Shown here: one piece after another, positions 53,957 to 64,000 of the stretch
How positions within the stretch are numbered: position 1 is the first letter of the stretch
Layout of the letters: every line of letters begins with the position of its first letter
Notes under the pieces: model-generated
Told to the model about the DNA's origin: nothing
The model's database searches: none
What the model saw: the letters and a program-made list of their open reading frames with translations, nothing else
Translations under genes and position numbers: made by a program
Source: Lantana camara
Lineage: Eukaryota; Streptophyta; Magnoliopsida; Lamiales; Verbenaceae
Length of the DNA stretch: 64,000 bases
NCBI GenBank assembly: GCA_037501455.1
Contig: CM074856.1
Location: 46,405,001-46,469,000 of the forward strand
Reading direction: 5' to 3'

Positions 53957-56900
53957 GGTAAATGCTACGCGTGTGGGTCTTCTGATCACTTGATTGATGC
54001 TTGCCCGAATAGGAGGCCGGTTGTGCAGGCTCGCGTGTTTGCTCTGGAGGGAGAGGAGGAAGCTGCTGATGTCGACCCGAACGCCGTGATAGAAGGTACA
54101 ATAAACATTCATGGCATATCACTACATGCATTATTTGATCCCGGGGCTACGCATTCATTTATTTCCCGGGATATTGTTGCTTCTTTGCCTTTACTTGATG
54201 AATTATCTGCGCATGTGTATGTGGTGAGTACTCCTTTGGGAGGATCTTTGGAAGCTGACAGGGTGTTCAGGGAGTGTCCGGTGGTGTTTGAGGGTCGAGT
54301 TTTTCCTGCCGATTTGATCGTTCTACCGTTGAAGAAGTATGAGGTTATTCTTGGTATGGATTTTCTCTTCAGATATCGAGCTCAGTTGGATTGTCATGAG
54401 AAGAAGGTTTTGTTGGGGACAGTGGTCTGTACGGGTGAGAGGTTGAAGTCCAGCCCGTTTGTGTCTTTTATGGAAGCAAGTAAGCTCCTCCGGGACGGCG
54501 CGACAGGTTTTGTGGCTTACCTTCTGAATAAACCGAAGGATCAGGCCAAACTTGAGGAGACAGAGGTTGTGAGTGAGTTTCCCGATGTTTTCCCTGAGAA
54601 TTTGGGTTCTTTGCCACCTGATAGGGACATCGAGTTTGTAGTCGACCTTTATCCTGGAGCTGAGCCTTTCTCTAAGACACCGTATCGGATGGCTCCTGCT
54701 GAGTTGAAGGAGTTGAAAACTCAGCTGGATGAGCTTTTGACTTGCGGTTACATCCGTCCGAGTATATCCCCGTGGGGTGCTCCCGTGTTATTTGTGAAGA
54801 AGAAGGATGGGACTTTGAGGATGTGTATAGACTACCGCGAGTTGAACCGGATGACAGTGAAGAATAAGTATCCTTTACCTCATATCGAAGAGTTGTTTGA
54901 CATCTTGCAAGGGTCGCAGGTGTACTCTAAGTTAGATTTGAGGCAAGGGTATTACCAACTTCGTATCCGGGAAGAGGATATCTCTAAGACTGCGTTCAAT
55001 ACCCGTTATGGACACTTCGAGTTTGTAGTGATGCCGTTTGGGTTAACTAATGCTCCAGCCGTGTTCATGGATATGATGCACCGAGTGTTTAGACAGTATC
55101 TTGACAAGTTTGTGGTCATTTTCATAGACGACATCTTGGTGTATTCTAAGTCTGCAGAAGAGCACGCAACGCATCTCAGGATTGTGTTGGAGATCCTTAG
55201 AGAGCACAAGCTTTATGCCAAGTTTAGCAAGTGCGAGTTCTGGCTCGACAGAGTGTCTTTTCTGGGTCACATAATTTCAGTTGAGGGGGTTGAAGTTGAT
55301 CCTTCTAAGATTGAGGCTGTGGTTCAGTGGGAAAGACCGAAGAATGCCTCCGAGATAAGAAGTTTTCTCGGGTTAGCGGGTTACTATAGGAGATTTGTGA
55401 AGGACTTTTCCAAGATTGCTTGCCCGTTGACTCGGTTAACTAAGAAAGAGGTGAAGTATGAGTGGGATGATGGGTGCGAGAGAAGTTTCCAAGCTTTGAA
55501 GGAAAGATTAACTTCAGCACCAGTTCTTACCCTACCCGAGGGATCCGAGGGCTATTCAGTTTTTGCAGATGCTTCTAAAGAAGGACTCGGATGTGTATTG
55601 ATGCAGAATGGCCGAGTGGTGGCCTATGCTTCTAGAAAGTTGAAGGAACACGAGAAGAACTACCCCACTCATGATCTTGAGCTGGCAGCGGTTGTGTTTG
55701 CTTTGAGGAAGTGGCGGCATTACCTCTATGGGACGACTTTCGAGATATTCACGGATCACAAGAGCCTCAAGTATCTTTTCACTCAGAAGGAGCTTAACAA
55801 TAGACAGAGGCGTTGGATGGAATTCTTAGAGGATTATGACTGCACGATTCAGTATCATCCGGGCAAGGCTAATGTCGTGGCAGATGCTTTGAGCAGAAAA
55901 GCAAGTGTTTCAGGTTTGAGTGCAGGGTCTTCAGGACAGGATTCGACAGTTTTGATTTCAGTGGCTCGGTTAGCTAACATCTCAGTTCAGCCGGATTTGA
56001 AACAAAGGTTGTTGGATTCTCAGGCTTCGGATGCAGAGATTCAGAGATTAGTGGTTCGGTCTAGGATAGACCCCGAGACGAAGTTTGGGTTTGATGATTC
56101 CGGTTTGTTCAGGTTCAAGACCAGGGTTTGTGTCCCAGAAGACCTCAAGAGGTTAATACTTGAGGAAGGACACCGTTCTGGATATTCCATTCACCCCGGT
56201 GGTACGAAGATGTACCGAGATTTGAAGGAATACTTCTGGTGGAATGGCATGAAGAGAGATGTCGCGAACTTTGTGAAGCGGTGTCTCACGTGTCAAGTGG
56301 TGAAGGCAGAACACCAGAAACCGGGAGGAACTCTCCAACCACTTCCGATTCCTGAGTGGAAGTGGGAGCAAGTGACCATGGACTTTGTGTCCGGCTTGCC
56401 AAGATCAAGAGGAGGTTATGATGGAATTTGGGTGATAGTCGACCGATTGACCAAGTCTGTTCATTTTCTCAAGGTGAAGATGTCTTACAAGACTCCGAAG
56501 TTGGCAGAACTGTATTGTAATGAGATTGTGAGACTTCATGGGGCGCCTGCTAGCATTGTCTCAGATCGTGATCCGAGGTTCACAGCTAAGTTTTGGCAGG
56601 ATCTTCAGAGTAGGTTGGGTACGAGCCTTAATTTCAGCACCGCTTTTCATCCTCAGACAGATGGACAATCAGAGAGACTGATTAAGTATTTAGAGGATTT
56701 GTTGAGGGCGTGTGCTTTGGATTTCAAGGAAAAGTGGGATAAGCATTTAGCTCTGGTTGAGTTTGCCTATAACAACAGTTTTCAGACTTCTATTGGTATG
56801 GCTCCCTACGAGGCACTATATGGAAGGAAGTGTAGGTCGCCTCTATTCTGGGACTTAGAAGATTGGCGGTGGACCGAGGAGAATAAGCTTGAAAGAGCAA

Positions 56901-57550
56901 CACCTCGAGAGAGATTGGATAAGACCACTGCCAAGGTTAAGTTGATTCAGCAGAGAATGAAGGCAGCTCAGGACCGTCAGAAGAGCTATGCGGATAAGAG
57001 GAGAAGGCCTCTTGAGTTTGAAGTCGGAGATAAGGTGTTCTTGAAAGCATCTCCGAGGAAGGGATTTTCTCGAATAGGTCGAGGTGGGAAGCTTAACCCT
57101 AGATACCTTGGACCTTTTGAAATCCTTGAGAGAGTTGGAGAAGTGGCGTATAGGTTGGACCTACCGCCGAGACTGACCGGGATACATAATGTGTTTCACG
57201 TCTCGCAGCTCAGGAAATTTTATCCCGAAGAATCAACTATTCTCCCTGTTGAAGAGGTACAACTTGAGTCGGATTTATCGATAGTAAGACACCCGGTTGA
57301 GATTCAAGACCGGAAGATGCAAGTGTTGAGGAATAAACAGATTCCCTTGGTCCGAGTTCTTTGGAAAGATCAGAAATCTGAAGAGTCTACTTGGGAGACT
57401 GAGGAGAAGATGAGACAGTTGTACCCAGAGTTGTTCTCAGGTCAGACAGTTAACCTGGGGACCAGGTTCTCCGAAGGGGGGGAGGTTGTAACACCCCGAC
57501 TCACAGTCGGTACAGGTAAATTATGTGATTTAATATTATTTGCGTTTTAG
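53957..57550 (+). CDS. Tekay Pol: protease, RT, RNase H, integrase, chromodomain
   Basis: In the same frame as gag, immediately after the TAG. Order, counted from the Met at 53990: protease [12 protein letters not shown] (Asp near residue 50), RT with [35 protein letters not shown] and catalytic FIDDILVYS (about 379), RNase [16 protein letters not shown] (about 525) and [10 protein letters not shown]. The integrase zinc region [10 protein letters not shown]...CLTCQ (about 727-770) and DDE core (TMDFVSGLP about 797, SDRDPRF about 857, DGQSERL about 893) follow. The GPY/F-type [19 protein letters not shown] and a chromodomain-like [21 protein letters not shown] (about 1124-1145) end it. The stop lies 64 bases inside the 3' LTR. 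Every catalytic motif looks intact. Confidence 0.92.
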   Translation, partial: GKCYACGSSDHLIDACPNRRPVVQARVFALEGEEEAADVDPNAVIEGTINIHGISLHALFDPGATHSFISRDIVASLPLLDELSAHVYVVSTPLGGSLEADRVFRECPVVFEGRVFPADLIVLPLKKYEVILGMDFLFRYRAQLDCHEKKVLLGTVVCTGERLKSSPFVSFMEASKLLRDGATGFVAYLLNKPKDQAKLEETEVVSEFPDVFPENLGSLPPDRDIEFVVDLYPGAEPFSKTPYRMAPAELKELKTQLDELLTCGYIRPSISPWGAPVLFVKKKDGTLRMCIDYRELNRMTVKNKYPLPHIEELFDILQGSQVYSKLDLRQGYYQLRIREEDISKTAFNTRYGHFEFVVMPFGLTNAPAVFMDMMHRVFRQYLDKFVVIFIDDILVYSKSAEEHATHLRIVLEILREHKLYAKFSKCEFWLDRVSFLGHIISVEGVEVDPSKIEAVVQWERPKNASEIRSFLGLAGYYRRFVKDFSKIACPLTRLTKKEVKYEWDDGCERSFQALKERLTSAPVLTLPEGSEGYSVFADASKEGLGCVLMQNGRVVAYASRKLKEHEKNYPTHDLELAAVVFALRKWRHYLYGTTFEIFTDHKSLKYLFTQKELNNRQRRWMEFLEDYDCTIQYHPGKANVVADALSRKASVSGLSAGSSGQDSTVLISVARLANISVQPDLKQRLLDSQASDAEIQRLVVRSRIDPETKFGFDDSGLFRFKTRVCVPEDLKRLILEEGHRSGYSIHPGGTKMYRDLKEYFWWNGMKRDVANFVKRCLTCQVVKAEHQKPGGTLQPLPIPEWKWEQVTMDFVSGLPRSRGGYDGIWVIVDRLTKSVHFLKVKMSYKTPKLAELYCNEIVRLHGAPASIVSDRDPRFTAKFWQDLQSRLGTSLNFSTAFHPQTDGQSERLIKYLEDLLRACALDFKEKWDKHLALVEFAYNNSFQTSIGMAPYEALYGRKCRSPLFWDLEDWRWTEENKLERATPRERLDKTTAKVKLIQQRMKAAQDRQKSYADKRRRPLEFEVGDKVFLKASPRKGFSRIGRGGKLNPRYLGPFEILERVGEVAYRLDLPPRLTGIHNVFHVSQLRKFYPEESTILPVEEVQLESDLSIVRHPVEIQDRKMQVLRNKQIPLVRVLWKDQKSEESTWETEEKMRQLYPELFSGQTVNLGTRFSEGGEVVTPRLTVGTGKLCDLILFAF
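57473..57485 (+). other. Tekay polypurine tract
   Basis: GAAGGGGGGGAGG directly before the 3' LTR, which starts TGTAACACC at 57487. Confidence 0.85.
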
Positions 57551-60102
57551 ATTATTTGTATAGGACTATTTTGAATTATTTGAACTTATATGAATTATGT
57601 GAATTAATGTTGCATGTGATTTATTCGTTTTAATTTGAGTTGACCTTATTTGAACCTGTATTTGTTGAACCGTACCAACTTGAACCAGTACACCTTGAAC
57701 CGAACCCGTGAACCGAACCGGTCCAGCCCTTAAAGGCTGAACCATTCTTCCTTTTCTCTTCATTTTACGTTCAAAAGCAGCAGCTCTTGTCCAAGCAAGG
57801 AAGCCAAACCCTCAAGTTGATCATCCAACTTCCCAAGCCAATATCTCTCTCGTTTCTTCGTCTTTTCTCGAACTTAGGTATGTTTCGGAATCCCCTCGTC
57901 GTGCTCGTCATTTATATGGTTTAATTTCTGAGTTTGGAGTGAGTTTTATATGCCTTTGCTTCCCTACGTGAATAGTAAGGGTTTAATGAAAAATGAGATT
58001 ACTTGCTCTTTGCTTGTTGTAATTGATCCCTAGCTTCATTTATGAGTTATATAGGTTGTATATGTTGTCTTTATTGCATTTAATCTTTGGTTGGTTGAGC
58101 ATTTATGAATGATCATGATTTTTGCTTGAATATTGCATTCCCTTGATCATGCCTTTTAATTCCGTTTTCTTGAGTTATTTGAGTGTTTATATGTCAAGCA
58201 TGATTTATTTGAATTGTTTGTGCATTTTGAGAAGTTGTGGCAATTTTAAGGGTTGGATTTTGGCCATTTTTGGCACCAAAATGGAGCTCCCCTGTTTCTG
58301 TAAAAATTTTCTGCTCCAGCTTTTCGAACCAGGCCGGAACGGCCGTTCCCGCCCAGTTTCAAACTGGGAACGACCGTTCCCAGGGCCATTTACTGTTCAT
58401 GCCGAGAGTGGGAACGACCGTTCCCAGTTTGTACTGGGAACGGGAACGGCCGTTCCCATGGCCGGAACCCTTCTACTGGGTCAAATCCGCGAGGGTGGAT
58501 TTTTCCCTTTGGAAAAATCCACGGGGGTGGATTTGAGGCAGTAGCTCTGGAAAAATCCGCTAGGGTGGATTTTTCCCTTTGGAAAAATCCATGGGGGTGG
58601 ATTTTGCCACTTTTTCTCTTTGCCTTGTTTATGCATTTGTATGATTTTAAATGCTTTTCTTTTGCATATTAATTGTTATAATTTGATTGTTTTGCATAAT
58701 AGATTGTAAATAAATATGTTATGCTATGATTTGTGAATTTTATGATTTAATTGTGACATTTTATCTATGAACATGAATCATGCATTTTGCCGAGCGTCTT
58801 CTTTGGTTCATATAGAGTCTAAGTCTTGGGCTTTCGTGTTTTCTTTTCAGAGGAGGTTCCAATTGACGAGCCCGAGGCGTAGGTTGTTCACGTCTGCTCG
58901 TTTTGGTCACGCACAAGGTGAGGTTTAGGAATTTTCTTAGCTAAGCGACCTAAAGCCTTATGTGATGTTTTCAGGCCGTGCATGTGACTATATATTATAT
59001 ATATAGATAGTTATGTGTTGATTAGAATACGTTTATGATCTTGTGAACAACTTTGTTTTGGGAAAAGATATTAAATAAGCCTATGTAAGCTATGTTTTGG
59101 AAAAGGCTTTACAATTCTGTTAGCGAGATTGCCATGAAAGATTTGGCATTTGTTATGATATGATTTGTATGTGTGGATCCAAGGAGCTACGGGTAAGGAA
59201 CCCTCGGGACGGTTCGGGCCGTCGAGGTTCGGCCTGTGCGTAGTCTCCATCCGATATATCACACGCGACCCCTGGGAGTTTGGGAAGGTGTGATATTTCG
59301 ATGCCTTCGGCGTAAAAACCGGGGAGGGCACGATGTGGGTTCGCTACCCCTCGTGAGTCTGTATATGTCTGGATGGTTAGGGACGCCGGTGGCTCTTCCA
59401 TCATTGGTGTAGAGGTTGATATGTATGATTTCTGTTTTGTTTGTTCTGAGGAGTAAAGGTTGGAAGCTCGTTCTCGCCGAGCATTATGTTTTGTTATGTA
59501 TGTTCGAGAAGTATGAATCGGGATAGTGTTTATGAAATGTTTTAAAGTATATGTATTTGTTTTGGAAAGTTTTAGTTTGTAAAACCTATTCCGGTTCATC
59601 ATTTCGCCCTTTGCTTTGTGCTCTGCTCTATATATATGTAGGGTGTGGGTGTGCGTTAGCCCCCTCACTCAGTCAGTTGACTGACTCCTCGTTTACTCTT
59701 TTAGTTGCAGGTTTTGGGAGCGTGAGCTAGGCGGAGAAGTGTGTCTTCTGTTGCACTTGTCAGTCTAGGTCTCGTTAGGTGCATTTACATACCTGCACTT
59801 TATTATTTTGTAGTTGTATAGTTATGATTTGTATATACTTACTTACCCTTTTGTTCGAGCTGGGATGGCTTTTGTACAGGTGTGTGTTGGTACCTATATA
59901 TATATATATGTGATGATTTTGCTTGTTACTTTTATTTATTCGCTTCCGCGTACTCTGATCCTGTGTTGTTTAGCTCCGCCTAGCCTAGAGTGTGTGTTTG
60001 GTCTCCCGTTCGCTATGATTCGGATTCGGGTGCGGACATTCCATTTCGTATTCGGGTTCGGATTATGGTGCGGGGGATGTGGCCCTACGTGTGGGTACTA
60101 CA
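57487..60102 (+). repeat. Tekay 3' LTR (2,616 bp)
   Basis: Matches 50152-52767 base for base apart from about seven substitutions (for example near 57510, 57672, 58223, 58862, 59383, 59861 and 60098). Ends GTGGGTACTACA followed by the TSD ATGAC. Confidence 0.95.
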
Positions 60103-60107
60103 ATGAC

Positions 60108-61124
60108 ATCCTACTAATTGGGAATTCGAAGGATGACATGAAAGTTACCAAGTCATGGTTATCGAACCAATTAGAGATGAAAGATCTTGGTGATGCGTTA
60201 TATATTCTCAGCATAAAGATCTATAGGGATAGATCTAAGAGATTGATAGGACTATCACAATCGATATACATAGACAAAGTGCTAAAACGGTTCAGAATGG
60301 AGGATGTGAAGAATAAGATTTTTCCTATGAGTGTAGGAACATGTCTTTTAAAAAAGATGTGTCCTAAGATAAACCTTGAGAAGAAAAGAATGACTCATAT
60401 ACCTTATGCCTCGGCAATAGATAGCATAATGTATGCAATGTTATGTACTCGATCGGATGTAGCTTATGCTCTAAGCATAACAAGTCGTTTCTAACCTGAC
60501 CCTGTAGACAGTCATTGAACTATCGTGAAGAATATCCTAAAGTACTTACGAAGAACTGAGGATTTGTTCTTAGTATATAGAGGCAGAAAGATCTAATCGT
60601 CGAAGGATACTGTGATGCAAGCTTTGCATCTCACTTAGATGATTTTAAGTCATTGTCAGGATACATTTTCTGCCTTAATAGCGGAGCAGTGAGTTGGAAA
60701 AGTTCCAAACAATCGACCACTGCAGATTTGACCATTGTGACCACTACAGATTCGACTACTGAGGCCGAATACTTAGCTGCAAATGATGCTTCTAAGGAAG
60801 GTATTTGGATTAGAAACTTCATTCAAGAATTGAATGTTGTTCTTAGCATGAACTACCCAATTACCGTGTTTTATGACAACACTGGGACGGTTGCTCAAGT
60901 AAGAGAACCAAGATCTCACCAACGGACCAAGCACATTATGAGGAAGTATTACCTAATCCGTGATATCATCAAACGAGGTGATATGTAAATAGAGAGGGTC
61001 GTATCAGCATAGACAATGGCAGATCCACCTACTAAACCCCTTAGCCAAGAAGCTTTCGAAGGACATTTTGCAAAGATGGGACTTAGATTAGCTCATGAGT
61101 GGCTTTGACGGGCAAGTGGGAGAT
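60108..61124 (+). pseudogene. Copia-2 RT 3' piece and RNase H
   Basis: Continues in frame with 50151: ILLIGNSKDDMKVTKSWLSNQ, DLGDALYILSIKIYRD, KVLKRF, SDVAYALSITSRF then a TAA (60492). After an indel the RNase H reads [32 protein letters not shown] and [11 protein letters not shown], with a stop after RGDM (60986) and again within the last 60 bases. It has a ~27-bp insertion ([17 protein letters not shown]) caused by duplication of the TTADST segment relative to Copia-1. It ends with the polypurine tract GGGCAAGTGGGAGAT (61110-61124). Confidence 0.85.
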
Positions 61125-61863
61125 TGTTAGGAATAGTTCCCTGAAAGCCGACGTAATAGTCTACTTAGTACTTTCCTTTTGTAAATCACAGACACTCTTT
61201 GAGTAAAACAAACTAAGGCAACAATTCTTTATATGCTCTTGTCTGATTGTGTGTATACTTCAGTTATGCATGTATAAGAACTCCCCTAATCAATATGACC
61301 TATAGGACTCAATCACTTAGGTGAAATGATTCATGAGACGAGCCTTAAATCACTTAAGCCATGATTAGAAATCACTCCAAGCTGATGAGTCCAAAAGACA
61401 GTGGGAGTGTCGATATGACTCGATTGAGGCTTGCTCGTATGATCACGCCCTTAAGAAGGACCGCCTTATTTCATGGGGTGCAAAGTGTATTGATTTATAC
61501 ATGCGTGATACATGGGGGTGTTTGCTTATTCTAAGTAGGTACACTGAGGTGTCCCGTGTGAGAAGATTCCTAAATGGGAAAGGAAGTTTCTATTTCTGGA
61601 AATAGAAACTTCCAAATTAGGAAATATCTCACGAGTCATTGGTTTGATTAAGTAGTCCTAGAGTTCGGATTCCATCTATGCTTTGTGGGCTAACTAAACA
61701 GTCTTAGGTACGAGATTTAAAGGATGTCGCCTTAGACAACTGACTCAAAGCTTATGCTGGGGCTGCACAAGTGGCACATGGAAGCATTTGAGAATCAATA
61801 AAGGACCTACACTTGTATAAGCAAGTTGATCTCTTATTGTGTAAGTCATTCATGTGCTATAAA
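61125..61863 (+). repeat. Copia-2 3' LTR, first 739 bp
   Basis: Starts TGTTAGGAATAGTTCCC and follows the Copia-1 LTR in inverse order, including ACTAGGCTTATGCTGGGGCTGCACAAGTG-type words (61745-61775). It breaks off at CATGTGCTATAAA where Copia-1 continues with CATATGG. Confidence 0.85.
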
Positions 61864-64000
61864 TGTAGCACCCCAAGCGGTAGGGTACCACACCCCCACA
61901 CTATGACCCGACACGTGTACGAAATGGACAGTCCGCACACGTACCACGCTACAGCGAACGAGTGACAAATGAAAAATCCAACCTATGCTAGGAGGTACCT
62001 AACCCTGTGCAGATGAAAGAATGCAAAAACAGCGAAAGCAATACGAAATGCTGACTTTTCCAAAACTTTTCATACAATAAGGATGATATCATCATCAATC
62101 AAACATCAAAACCAACTGAACGGGTTCAACTAAATAATCAAACCTGTCCTATCCTGTCCTGAACAATTAAAAAGCAAAACGGGTTCAACTGGCCCTATAA
62201 ACCTGTCCCGAATAATCATACATTCAATTCATAACTTCAAATATGCACGCAACATAACTTTTACAGAATTTACAAACATAATGCAGAGCAAAAATGCTTA
62301 ACAAACTCCGATAAACTGACATAGACTCAACAGACACTAACAGCCGCCTAGCATGAACTCCAAAACTTCCAAAGTGAACCTGCAAACTAAAAACATAGGT
62401 GGGGCGAAGGTCAGTCCACTGACTGAGCGAGGGGGCTAACACACACCAACACATATATACCTATAGAGCAAAGCACATATTAAACAAAAGACTATGAACC
62501 GGGAATAGGCTTTTACATACCAAAGCCATTTTTCAAAAGACTCATACTTATTCATATATTCGTATATTCTTAAGTTGAAAACTCGCAAGGATTCATAGAT
62601 TCAACAACGCATATGGATTCATATTAAAACTCATAGGGATTCATATAATCAAATTGGTTTATAAATTCATAAATTCAGAGCTTAATCGTATAAATCTCTT
62701 ATTAAAAACGAAACCTCCTATCCCGTTTCATAATCATCAAAACAAAAGAATTCAAATACCCGGCGAGTACGGGTCTCCAACCTTACTCCTTAATAAAAAA
62801 AAAACTCAAAAGATTCAAAAGGAAGCATAAACTCATAAAATTTATAGGACTCATAAATTCATAGATTCATATTCCCGTATTCCAACCTTTCTCCGGAAGT
62901 CTGCACGCGGGTTACGGGCCCACATCGTGCAACTCAATATACGTGGGGTCGTGAGCCGACAACGTACCTTCTCCGGCCTCAACCGAAGGCTTAAAGCACC
63001 ACGCCTTCTCCATCTCGCTTAGAGTCGCGCGTAGATACTTCAAAGGAGCATGTGCATAGGGGTGATAACCGGCGACTCCAACAGCCGCACCGGGTCTCCC
63101 TTACCCACATCTCCGAAACTCGGGGATTCAAATAGATTCATAGGAAGCATACCTAACTCGTGGAACATAAAAACGTAAGATTCATAGCTTAAGAAACATA
63201 CCTTACCGTGCAACTAGGCATATGCTATACACATATCTCTCCGTGTCTTCCAAATTCATAATATGCTGAGGGAGATCCATAGTTCGCTTGACACTACACA
63301 GTTTGGAGCACAGCCTCGTTGCAAAACCATTTTAAGCTTATATACGCCCATCGTATAGTTTCAGAAGAATTCATATTAAATCGAATAACAAGATTCATAA
63401 CGTATCATAAGACACATATTTAATATACATATAGTATATTCGCATGCGGGCTTGAAAACAAGTATATAAGGTTGTAGGTCATATTAACTAAAAAGAAACA
63501 AACCTAAACTCACCTGATACCAAACAAAGTCGAAGACACCGCAAATGGTCCAACCCGGAACCTGCACGACCACAAGTCACCACCCCGGGTGCACCTGAAC
63601 TAACTGGACACAAAAAAACCATACAAGGCTTAAACTCAGACTCAAACAACCACACAGAGACGCATGGCAATGCTCTAACACATAAGAGATGCAATGACAT
63701 AAGTAGAATTCAAATTCATATCAATTCCTTGCAAAACAAATCATTATATAGATCAGAGAAACCATATTAACTTATATATTGCATAACAAATCTATATTAG
63801 TGAAATTAAACCATTCTTACGTGCAAAGTTTTCTAATTTAATCATATAAGTCTCATTCAATTCATATATCGTATAAAAGATTCATATATTGCACCTTTAC
63901 AAAGCGATCAAATTAAATCAAATCCACATATCACATTTCATAAAATTGCACGTATTACCAAGCCAAATAAATCATATATTAGCATGCTACAAATTTTATT
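61864..64000 (-). mobile_element. Tekay-like LTR D (partial, runs off right edge)
   Basis: The plus strand starts TGTAGCACCCC, the inverse of the GGGGTGCTACA end of a chromovirus LTR. Features of the Tekay LTR recur in inverse order: the AGTCCACTGACTGAGCGAGGGGG block (62413; compare 52322), a TATATATACC box (62452), and the CCACATCGTGCAACTCAATAT / CGAGCCGACAACG region (62920; compare 51996). It is diverged from the Tekay at 50152. No coding sequence is reached, and small frames here have no signature. Confidence 0.7.

Larger units (their letters stand above)
50152..60102 (+). mobile_element. Full-length Tekay/Del chromovirus (9,951 bp), young
   Basis: Two 2,616-bp LTRs (50152-52767 and 57487-60102) keep an offset of exactly 7,335 bases from end to end, and about seven substitutions are seen by eye (~99.7% identity). 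Target duplication ATGAC (50147-50151 and 60103-60107). Primer site for tRNA-iMet at 52776-52787, polypurine tract GAAGGGGGGGAGG (57473-57485). One gag-pol frame carries a C-terminal chromodomain-type module. The only visible lesion is a TAG between gag and pol. It is the most recent large insertion in the window. Confidence 0.95.
50063..61863 (+). mobile_element. Copia-2: truncated Copia copy split by a Tekay element
   Basis: Left piece 50063-50151 encodes the end of RT up to the catalytic motif (ESCLYRKELETSVQFLVLYVDD). Right piece 60108-61863 resumes with ILLIGNSKDDMKVTK, RNase H, polypurine tract (61110-61124) and a 3' LTR starting TGTTAGGAATAGT (61125). All sequence 5' of the RT is gone. 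The family is that of Copia-1, in the opposite orientation. The LTR is cut at 61864 by Tekay-like LTR D. Confidence 0.88.

Overview
This window is nuclear DNA of a flowering plant, most likely a eudicot. It is AT-rich and intergenic in character, with nested Ty3/Gypsy and Ty1/Copia LTR retrotransposons, CACTA, hAT, Mutator-type and Helitron elements, long AT microsatellites and one intact plant-specific gene. Nothing looks bacterial: no operons, CRISPR arrays or ribosome-binding sites are visible. The species cannot be named from the sequence.

Left block (1-16020). A Tekay/Del-type Gypsy remnant (1-2176, minus) lies inside the 3' LTR of a Copia element (2177-10388, minus; about 1.95-kb LTR, tRNA-iMet primer site, decayed gag-pol). 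That Copia lies in another Tekay-like LTR (10389-12115), which carries a 401-bp hAT-type MITE. Next comes a CACTA element (12116-16020) with a second CACTA inside it (13353-15784, target duplication GTT).

Middle block (16021-30924). An AT-rich, LTR-like stretch holds a foldback element (17108-18495) whose loop is a decayed plastid rps7 fragment, and an 804-bp hAT element (18788-19591). A Mutator-type MITE follows. The only intact host gene is a single-exon GRAS regulator of the SCARECROW-LIKE 32 type (20796-22163, minus). Further MITEs, a truncated CACTA with part of its transposase gene, and a 398-bp Helitron follow, then about 2.6 kb with nothing recognisable.

Tat block (30925-48757). A 13.4-kb Tat-lineage Gypsy element (31010-44447, minus; TSD GATAT, dual RNase H) sits in the 5' LTR of an older, pol-less relative. 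The 13.4-kb element carries an extra ORF on the opposite strand encoding a plant mobile domain plus coiled-coil protein. All of its coding regions are broken.

Right block (48758-64000). After a MITE-like fold, a young 9,951-bp Tekay/Del element (50152-60102, plus) has 2,616-bp LTRs with about seven differences and a TSD of ATGAC. It splits a second Copia copy inside its reverse transcriptase catalytic motif. Its gag-pol frame is interrupted only by one TAG between the two zinc knuckles. The second Copia's 3' LTR is itself cut at 61864 by another Tekay-like LTR that runs off the window.

The genes do not form a shared pathway. The window records repeated transposition around one host transcription factor. 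The most unusual items are the plastid-rps7 foldback, the antisense plant-mobile-domain ORF, and the dense palindromic arrays in the LTR promoters. Coordinates of element ends come from visible LTR, TIR and TSD matches; divergence counts are by eye.
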